Source: Cristatella mucedo (Eukaryota; Bryozoa; Phylactolaemata; Cristatellidae). From it: a DNA stretch of 64,000 bases. The notes under the pieces are model-generated. The model was given only the letters and a program-made list of their open reading frames with translations. It searched no databases and was not told the DNA's origin. The stretch is from assembly GCA_009760855.2 (NCBI GenBank), contig WPIO01000023.1, forward strand, positions 2,153,001 through 2,217,000, read 5' to 3'. A program made the translations under genes and the position numbers. Numbering within the stretch: position 1 is the first letter of the stretch; each line of letters starts with the position of its first letter. This document shows positions 47,098-64,000 of this stretch, piece by piece.

Positions 47098-47282
47098 ATA
47101 TAAAAAAAATCTAGCTGATTTAACAGCCTCTTTTCGTATAGTGATAGAAGACCATTAAAGGCTATCACCACCGCTTGCAGCAGCAATAAAGGATCGCCCA
47201 CCGCTGGATTTGAACTCACGACCACGGGAATGAGGTCATGAAGAACAACCATTTTACCTAGTGTGCCATCACGGCTCACCAA
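47098..47282 (-). repeat. SINE-2, minus
   Basis: Minus strand begins GGTGAGCCGTGATGGCACAC and includes GGCGATCCTTTATTGCTGC; tail AATCAGCTAGATTTTTTTT. Confidence 0.85.
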
Positions 47283-47624
47283 TATACCCACGTAAAATCT
47301 ACTGTAGGGCCGTTTTAACCCAGGGTATACACCTGCGTGGGGGTATACTACGGTCTGTTAAACCAGTAAGTGTTTTGCTCTATGCCTGGAACTGAACAGA
47401 TTTTGGAATAATTTGTAGGCACAAAAATGCTGCCTTACTCCTATATTGCCTGAATGATTGATATCTTATACCAGCGGCAAGGTGCTTGCAGGTAATGAGC
47501 CACGTGGTCGGTTTTAGTCCTATAGTTCTTATGGCAACCTGCAAGAGGGACGAAAGCCGCTGTGCACATTTACGGTTGTTGAAACAAGGCTTTTGAATAA
47601 GTTAATTTTTACTTTATATTGCCA

Positions 47625-47760
47625 TTTGTGCCATAGCTCAGAAGTAGAGTGCTTGTACGTCATCACCCAGGCACGTGAGTTTGAGCCCTACAACAGGCGA
47701 ATTTTAGCGGCTGTAGGCTGAGTGATAGTTGCAAGGCTCTTGTGCAATTAAATTATGAAT
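47625..47760 (+). repeat. SINE-2-like fragment, plus
   Basis: TGCCATAGCTCAGAAGTAG (A box), GTGAGTTTGAGCCCTACAA (B box) and GAGTGATAGTTGCAAGGCTC. Confidence 0.6.
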
Positions 47761-48049
47761 CAGTCGATTTTTACTCTACGAAATGTATGCTACTTACCTC
47801 AAAAAGTGCTTATATAACTCGCGGTTTTAAGTGCTGAAAAGAAGCCAACCACTTTAGCGCCACTTATTCGGCATTATTTGTTGAAGCAGCCAAGGTTTGA
47901 AGGAAAGCTCGGTTACAGAGCAGAGCACAAATCGCTCAATGCGCTCTCTGCTTTGACATAAATATTATGAGGTTGCCATTGGTTGTGCGAAGTGCTTCGA
48001 TAATCTACCAACTATAGATACAGAAGTTTTAAGTAAAATATATAAATTA

Positions 48050-48490
48050 TCTTTTGATCCGGGCCTGGTAGCTTAAGTTATAGGCGCTTGCACGCACGAT
48101 AGCAGCGGGCGATGTAGATGAACGATGCCCCGACAAGCGAGTTGTGATTCTGGGGACGACGGCTGCATTGCATCGTACGCAAGCGAGCGAGCGTACATAC
48201 GGATGTAGAAGCCGTCATGGCGGTAGCTCCGGAGCGCCAGTAGGGAAGAGAAGAGAAAGTGAGTAGAAGAAGAGAGAGCGAATGGATATCGTGCGTACAG
48301 GCCGACGCACAGGCAGAAAGTTCCTCGCCGCAGGATTAGCAGTCACGCGACCATAGCTGACCCCTCTGCTATTCAATTCAGCTTAGTAAACCGATACTGT
48401 CCAACTACAGCTCCTAATGAGGCGTTACTCAGCCGCCTGTTGGCCGGGCGATGGTGTGAGTGTGGCTGGGGCGGAACGACATTGGGGGCA
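48050..48490. other. GC-richer island of unknown origin in AT-rich DNA
   Basis: Starts with a tRNA-like GGCCTGGTAGCTTAAGTTAT and contains (GCGA)n-like GCAAGCGAGCGAGCG and a purine-rich stretch. No coding signal. It could be an unclassified mobile element or a non-coding transcript; I cannot decide. Confidence 0.3.
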
Positions 48491-48784
48491 TGGCCACGCC
48501 CATAAAGTTTATACCAAGGTTCATTCACTGACATTAGTAGACTGAATTTAGTAGTAACTAATAAGGTTTGAGGTTTTTGCTGCTACAAAACTGTCATCGA
48601 TAGAGCATCAGGTGTAACTTTTAGAGCAACTGTAGTATTGAGCACTAAAGAATGCTGTAATTTGAATCTAATCTAATGGTTATACTGTGGCTTATACTGT
48701 CGGCTCTCCTACTTGGCAGTCTATGCGTACAGGCCTGGTACATACTGACCTGTATATTATGTGTGGATGATCTGCTTTGAGTTT

Positions 48785-49320
48785 GAGGGGTGTCAATGCA
48801 ATTAGAGCTAGAATGGTTGCCGGTTGAGCAAAGGATACAGAGCAAAGTTCTTACGCTGACCCACAAGGCCCGCCACGGCTTGGCTCCTTCATACCTAGCT
48901 GAACTGCTGCATCAGTTTCAGCCTGTTCGCGCCCTCAGGTCCTGTGTGGACAATAAATTAGCTGTCCCATTCCTCCGCTTAAAGACAGTTGGCGACAGAA
49001 GCTTTGGCTCTGCAGGTCCTAGACTGTGGAACTCGCTTCCACAATTCTTACGCAACGACATCTACTCTCCAACTGCCGACTATGGCACATCTTTTTCAGC
49101 GGTCCTGAACTGCTACTTCTATGCTACTCACTACCTCAACTGCTCTCCTAACTCTGCTATGCTTCCCACTTTCTCTTTGTTGCGTGAGACGAAGTCTGTT
49201 GGCTACCGAATGCGTACCGAAAGCCGCTTAGGCTGTGAGTGCGCTATAAAAAAACTCTCCTGCGTAACACCCACATGGTCTTTATGACTTTGTGGAGTTA
49301 CTGACGGAGATACATTACAT
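48785..49320 (+). repeat. LINE-B 3' part, plus, best copy
   Basis: Open RT C-terminus with LPVEQRIQSKVLTLTHKARH, DNKLAVPFLRLKTVGDRSF and RLWNSLPQFLRND. It is followed by the LINE-B UTR (ACTGCCGACTATGGCAC …) ending GGAGATACATTACATT. Confidence 0.85.
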
Positions 49321-49644
49321 TCTATGCAAATAGCCGAGTGGTGTTGACCTGCAGAGGCATATTCTGAGTTGCCATCGGTGGGTCACCGTCTTGGCTTCAT
49401 GAACTGCTTTAATAAGCTAGGTTTTTAGTCCACTAGTTAGTCTGCTAGTTTGTCCGAAAAAGATTTTTCAAAGGTGTGCCACGACATTCCAGTAGCTAGT
49501 GCTTTCTTTTTGCTGTCACCTAAAGTGACTGCCACTTCCGCTTGGACCAGCTATGTGGGCGAACGAATTGGAAAGCTGCAAGACCGAGTGACCGACCGGA
49601 AGTCGTGTAGTGCCTGCCTTTGGCAAGCGATGGACATGTATAAA

Positions 49645-50235
49645 TAGAATAATCATAATAATGTATTCGTACAGAACTCTTCGAGAACTTAATCTATTTG
49701 TAGGCACTTTAAGAGGCTGTAAAGAAAGCATGACCAAATGATTAGTACTGGCATGCGGAATTCAATCAAGCATGACAATGTAAAGTGTGACATGCACAGG
49801 TCAACATATAGGCATGGTTAGTAGCAGCAGGTTTAGTGTCAGCATACATAAGCACACTGAATCTACCGTGATTCATAGATATATTATATTATATATATTA
49901 TATTATATCTATCTTCTTAGATATATTAGTAAACACAAATTGCCGATGCCATGCAGGACATGAAATTTTTGCATAGTGACCTACGAATACTAATAATAAT
50001 AATAACGCTAGTAATAGACATTTGCATGGCACCCTAAGAGAACTAAATCTCTTTCTAGGCACTTCACAAATGCTGGAAAGAAAGCATGCCAATTGGTTGG
50101 TGATAACATTTTAAAAGTAAAGTCAGGAGTGTTGTGACGTTAGTCAGGAGTGATTTGCAGGCTTTGGGAGCTTGTAAACTAAAGGCAAGATCTCCATAAG
50201 ATTTTAGGTGGGGTAGAGGTACTGTTGATAGCCTT
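49645..50235 (-). repeat. Two LINE-A 3' fragments, minus
   Basis: 49,650-49,860 and 49,990-50,235 each start with (AAT)n and the tail (CTTAATCTATTTGTAGGCAC and CTAAATCTCTTTCTAGGCAC). A (TATAT)-rich patch at 49,880-49,925 lies between them. Confidence 0.7.
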
Positions 50236-50237
50236 GA

Positions 50238-50848
50238 GTCATGAGGCTTGTCTGTCGTGAGCGTCGCACTTGCCATATCACACCACTTCTCGCCGACCTG
50301 TACTGGCTACCAGTCAAGCAACGGATCGACTTCAAGGTTTTGTCGCTCACTTTTAGGTCACTTCATTCTTTGGCTCCAGCCTATCTCAGATCTACTCCCC
50401 CATCAGGCCAAGCATCGTACCACCCGCTTTTCGGAATCCCAACAGTCTACCAATACCTCGTACAAACCTCAAATCCTTTGGAGACCATGCATTTAGCTCG
50501 CATGCTCCCAAAGCCTTGAACTCACTCCCGACTTGCGTCAGAACGTCCCCTGACTTGACCACAATTAAAAAGAACTTAAAAAAACACCTATTTAGGACAG
50601 CATTTAGTGGGTCCCTATGATTCGTCCTTCCTGTGCTTATGCGTGCTGATACTGTGCATGCTGCCACTAACCACATTTACATGCTGACCCTGTGCATGTC
50701 ACCCCTAAAGATGTTATTCATGTTGTTTATCAAGCGTGATATTATTCACCATTCAATTGCGTTTCCGTTTGCAGCAAAGGTTAAGCGCCTAGAAAGAGAT
50801 TGAGTTCTTTGAAGGCGCTTTTTCAAGTGCATTATTATTGTTATTATG
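50238..50848 (+). repeat. LINE-A 3' end, plus
   Basis: RT C-terminus from LVCRERRTCHITPLLADLYW, through KQRIDFKVLSLTFRSLHSLA, then the 3' UTR, tail and (TTA)n. Small deletions shift the frame. Confidence 0.88.
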
Positions 50849-50939
50849 AGTGTTAAGTACGATGGAAATATTGATAAGGAAGTTTAGCAAGAGAATTCAG
50901 GGACCTAAAGTAAGTGACAACCTCAAAGTCGATGTGCTG

Positions 50940-52020
50940 CTCCATGGAATAATGATCATAATAATGCACTTGATAAAGCGCCCTCAAAGAACTTAATCTC
51001 TTTCTAGGCGCTTTACATTTGCTGCAAAGTGAAATGCAATTGAATGGTAAGTAAAATCATGCTTGAAAAACAAACAAAATGAATAATATGGAAGGAGGCC
51101 AGAGCTGGCCAGTGAGAAGTGGTGCAGTGTTGCCCCTTATTCTCGTCAGACAAGCCTGACTGCAGAGTTTTGCATCTACTATAAGCATCTTATAGCTTAG
51201 GCAGAAAGAGCTGGGAGTGGTGAGTTACATCAGAAGTCTGGACAGATTGCTATGAATGCAATGACCTGCTTTGCTGTGGCATCCTTATCTAAGTAGGCCC
51301 AAATTTGTGCAACGTCGCCTAGCTGAAAGTAGGCAGACCTGACTATAGAGCTGATGTGCTCGTATAGTGAAAGTTATTGTAAACAGGAAAATCATATTGC
51401 ATGAAGATGCCACAGAAGATGTTTAGACCGTTCCCATTTTGAGGTTAAGGCTTTCCAATTTCTGCACAACACTATGCTTGCCCCCAACTAGTAATCTTGT
51501 TTTATCGTCATTCAATTTGAGGAAGTTTGCTACCATCCAAGTGCGAATGTATGCAACGCATGCTGCAAAGGAGAGTTCGAAATGCTAGAATGTAGGCATA
51601 GATCAAAGCAGATATGTAAATACGTCATCTGCATAAAAATGAAATCGTAGCTTGTGCTTAGCGATTGAATTAGCAAGAGGACGAAAATGAATTGCAAAAA
51701 GAAGTAGGCCGATTTGTGTTCTTTTGGGTACCCCATACTTTTAAGGCTGCCCAGCTAATTGCCACCGTTGACATCAACGCTCTGCAATCTCCCACAGAGA
51801 TAGGATCTAAACCATTGAAGTGCAGTCCCAGAGATGCTTATGCGAGAAGCTAAGGTACGTAAGACTTTGTAGCAAACCCAGTTGAGAGATATCCAGCAGA
51901 ACTAATAGAGAGACTCTACCTACGCCGGCATCCCTGAGAAGCTCGTCTCGCACTCGCAGCAGTCCTGACTTACTCTAAATAGCTCTAAAAAAGTGACTGG
52001 AACTGGCTAGCTAAAATTTA
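50940..52020 (-). repeat. LINE-A, minus, decayed
   Basis: 3' tail and UTR at 50,950-51,090 are well kept. From 51,095 the RT part is much more diverged, so this may be two copies joined. Residual RT words lie at 51,740-51,930. Confidence 0.7.
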
Positions 52021-53560
52021 GTCCTCTCGCGTAGAAGATTTATTAACCAGCGGTAAGAAATGACCGAGGTCTGGCTGTGACATCGCACCCAGCATGTTCA
52101 AGCCGGACAAAACGGGTGCGCTCGTACGTAAGACGAGAAGTGATACGACGAGAGGAGCACGAATGAGCCGAGGCTAGCTGTGGGATGGCAAGACTATATG
52201 TGTGTGCACCCCGAGCGTAGCAGCTATAATTATCAAGGCCAATTGTATTCAGATACCGCCAGCCTCAATGCAAACGAATGAGCTTGCAGGATCAGGGTCG
52301 TCAGAAGATTATTATTGATTACGATAAACGTCTGCAGCAGGAAAGATGTGAGTCACTCTGCCTACCATTAACGCGGCCTGAACGCTGGAAGCTAGCCACG
52401 AGCTCGAAAAAAAGGCAAGTATACATTTTTCTGGACATGCGCAATTAATGGACACTAACCGGGTGAACATACGGCTGCTACGCGTGAATAAGATTCACCG
52501 TAGTCACAATTGACAGCTCGTGAACTAAAAAAAAGAGCTTGAACTGATAAGCTCCCTACAACCACCAAGACTTCTAGCGAGCTCGCAACGGCCATGCTGG
52601 GACCGGAAATGAACTTCCATAGGGTCAAGGCTGAAGTCAAGGCCGAAGCGTGGTCGGTGTTTATGTACCCGGCTCAGCATCTTTTGGACTGCTGTGCCTA
52701 TGATGCGAGGCATTCTCCATGGTTTACGGTCATTTTAACGCAAGAGGTAAGCGAGAAGCATGCCTCACTGCGTTATATCTGGCTTTTGTCCTGAGAATTG
52801 CCGCGTTGCGCCGGTTGGCAGAACTGATGATGCTGAATCTGTAACGGGAAGGAGCGACTTCGGTAGCCGGTTGTAGTGTTTGCTGCGCCACGGTTTTGGC
52901 TGTCTAGCCGTAATTTCCGCTGACTTCTCCGACCAGTGTAAAGAAGTGCTCCGTCTTTTAAATTCACAGATTTAATTTTCTACCAACTGTTGGTCTCTCC
53001 TCTGTGTGGCTCGGTCTCAGTGTTTCTATGCTGCTCTCTTATTTGTTTACTTATTCATGCTCAGCCACGCTTCTCACACGATCTCATTCTCTCCGTCTTT
53101 CTAAATAGCTGCCTCGTTTTTTTCCCGCCTCTCATTATTTTTCTTCTCTCCCTCATTCTTGCACTCCGCCTCTTTCCCTGTCCTGTTGTTTGGCTGGCTC
53201 ATTCTTCATATCTCTTTCTCTATCTATCACCACGACTTCCTTATCCTCCTGGTCCGCCTGTCTCATTACTTATCGCTGTCATTCGCTCTCTTCTTCTCTC
53301 CTCTCTCTCTCTCCCTCCCACTGTTTCTGCCTCATTGTCTCAGTATATGTGCCTCTCTATTTGCCGCCATGCTCTCTTTGAATATTAGTAGGCGCATGCT
53401 CGTGCTCTGCATTTGGACGAGTTTTTTTGCATCACCCTATAATCGAGACCTACTGGAGCACTGATTGACAGCGGTTTTGTCTTTTATCGGATCGTGAAAT
53501 GCCATGCACTGACGTTGAAGCCACAGCTGCTTCGGAAGGCCTGCGTTTTGTCACTGTCAG
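52021..53560. other. Region upstream of POLG
   Basis: Contains the possible exon at 52,594-52,746 and a strongly pyrimidine-rich plus strand at 53,000-53,390 (CTCTCTCT/TTCTCTC). The open frame over the latter is a Leu/Ser-rich artefact. Promoter elements for POLG probably lie here, but none is evident. Confidence 0.4.
52594..52746 (+). CDS. Possible coding exon of unknown identity upstream of POLG
   Basis: An open stretch of 51 codons starts at ATG 52594 (MLGPEMNFHRVKAEVKAEAW) and ends at a strong GAG|GTAAGC donor in phase 0. The composition looks protein-like rather than low-complexity. I do not recognise it. It could be the first exon of a separate short gene, or of a longer POLG 5' end joining the phase-0 CAG acceptor at 53560. 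It could also be a chance ORF. No homology argument supports it. Confidence 0.3.
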
Positions 53561-53593
53561 AAAATTACATTTGTAGAAACTCGTAGGGTTGTT

Positions 53594-62579
<8,986 letters not shown>

Positions 62580-64000
62580 GTACTGCACTGTGCTTAGTGA
62601 GTGAGGTCTTATCAGTGTGCATCGCGTGGCGCAGAGAATAGCATTGCTGCCTTGTCATGGTAGCAAATAGCTGCATCAGCCATGCTGTTTACACGGCCAT
62701 CTTCATTCGGTCTGATTTCTTTGGCTTTGATTTTGATTTTGATTTTGGATTTGATTGCCTTTTATCAACTTTGAATAGGCGTGCAGTATATGTGCACGGC
62801 CTGCGCCTTTGCAAGACGTTATGTGCACGTATATATTGCAATCATTTGCATTTTATGCTCTGCCTCCTGCTGAGTACTTGCAACCAATGCTGCTAAGTGT
62901 GCCTGAATAGGGAGGTGACGAGTCGAGGGAAAGCTTAGAGGTCATCTTGGTTATGGCGAAGTTGAGCGTATGGAAATGCATTGGGGTACAGCCCTGATGC
63001 TGAAGTGGATCAATGCAGACGTTCACCTATGCCACTAGTGGGCGTGCACTTGTACCCTTTAAAACAGCATTTTTCCATAAAACTTAAGTTGCCCAGTTGG
63101 TATGCTGTGCATCGGCATCAGGACATTGATAAGTTTGCTATAGCTGCCCACATGCTGCTTACAGTAGATTTGACACTTTTAGTAATTTTTCATGAGTTAC
63201 TTAATATCTGCTGTAGAAGCAGTACCTTTCCTCTGCTGAAGTAGTGCTGCTCGGGTGAAGAGAATGCCTTTCATCATCATGTTATGAGGGCGGCTAGCGC
63301 CTCCAAAACTCTATCTGTTGCACAAAACGCAGCACATATAACGAGTGCTAGAACTCAACCCTCGTATGATGAATTATTTGTGTAACAAGCACCTCGAAGC
63401 ATGGGTGTCGACTCTTAGGAACAGCTTTGATGCACGCAGGTGTGAAGACAATAGTATAGTATAACTGCCATCAATATTGCCGCCACCTCTCAAACAAATC
63501 CATGCACTTTCCTTATAACACAGGATATTATATAGGATATGTAATTTAGGATATTCTCGGAATATTAACTGGGATATTTAATGTAGGATATTCTCGGAAT
63601 ATTAACTGGGATATTTAATGTAGGATATCTCTCAATGCAAGTACCAGGAAGGAGGCTTGGAAGGAAACTCACTATTGACCGCATCAGAAATCTGCATTTT
63701 TAAGACAAAACATTATAATATATTTGGTTCTTAAAAATAATAACTCATAATTCAGAACCCACTAAAAAACTAGTAACGGCCATAAGGCAAATTGATTAGC
63801 TCTAGGCAGCATTTCAATCGTGAAACTGCATCTTAGTGGCTGGCAGTGAACTACTACAGGAAGCTGCTCTTAATTCTTGTATTTTTTAGCCAGTTGTGAA
63901 AGAACTTAAGAAGTTGCAGGTTGCAGGTCAGTAGGGAAATTGTGGTTTTATCTTCTTCTTGTCTGGGAGATACCACAGCTGCCTTTGCAAAGGATGGGGA
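62580..64000. other. POLG intron downstream of the fourth exon
   Basis: The next expected POLG segment (…Q.C..DV…) was not found, so the next exon is probably beyond the window. The only repeat is at 63,548-63,633. Confidence 0.5.
63548..63633. repeat. 37-bp tandem repeat, 2.3 copies
   Basis: TAGGATATTCTCGGAATATT plus AACTGGGATATTTAATG, repeated exactly, followed by a partial third unit. Confidence 0.9.

Noticed and set aside
37740-47350. GGCCTAGG-rich words at 37,740-37,880 and 47,020-47,350 as terminal repeats bounding the Gypsy region
   Set aside because: They share short words only. I could not align them as direct or inverted repeats.
53000-53390. Hydrophobic 132-codon open frame resembling a membrane protein
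   Set aside because: The plus strand is a pyrimidine-rich tract, which yields Leu/Ser/Phe codons by composition. Three frames are open together.
63888-63918. Possible short exon (PVVKELKKLQ) after a TTTTTTAG acceptor
   Set aside because: It does not match the expected next POLG segment and lacks a good donor.

Overview
The window is intron-rich animal DNA. I place it as an invertebrate, but I cannot name the phylum from sequence alone. Four protein genes can be read exon by exon, with GT/AG splice sites and matching reading phases. Everything else is repeats: two LINE families, tRNA-derived SINEs, a broken Ty3/Gypsy element, a decayed pogo-type DNA transposon, and long AT, AC and AG microsatellites.

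Layout. Bases 1 to about 15,400 form a GC- and CpG-rich block. It holds a small three-exon minus-strand gene (2748-3913) that resembles the uncharacterised vertebrate CXorf65/C22orf15 family, plus LINE copies (one nearly intact at 12,507-14,640). From about 15,400 onward the DNA is much more AT-rich. EMG1 (18S rRNA pseudouridine N1-methyltransferase) is complete on the minus strand: six exons, 236 codons, 17,810-30,612. Only 210 bp separate its start codon from that of NKIRAS (kappaB-Ras) on the plus strand. NKIRAS is also complete, with six exons and 201 codons at 30,823-37,500. Bases 38,470 to about 46,200 are a Ty3/Gypsy integrase region broken up by successive LINE and SINE insertions. Bases 46,600-52,000 are further LINE and SINE debris. 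The 5' part of POLG (mitochondrial DNA polymerase gamma catalytic subunit) starts at 53,594 on the plus strand. Its first four recognisable exons, which carry the exonuclease domain, are visible, and the gene runs out of the window.

The genes do not form a pathway. The one suggestive arrangement is the divergent EMG1/NKIRAS pair, which probably shares a promoter region. Among the repeats, the commonest SINE ends in the same stem-loop sequence as the (TTA)n-tailed LINE. This suggests that the LINE machinery mobilises the SINE. LINE and SINE names used below (LINE-A, LINE-B, SINE-1, SINE-2) are local labels, not database names.
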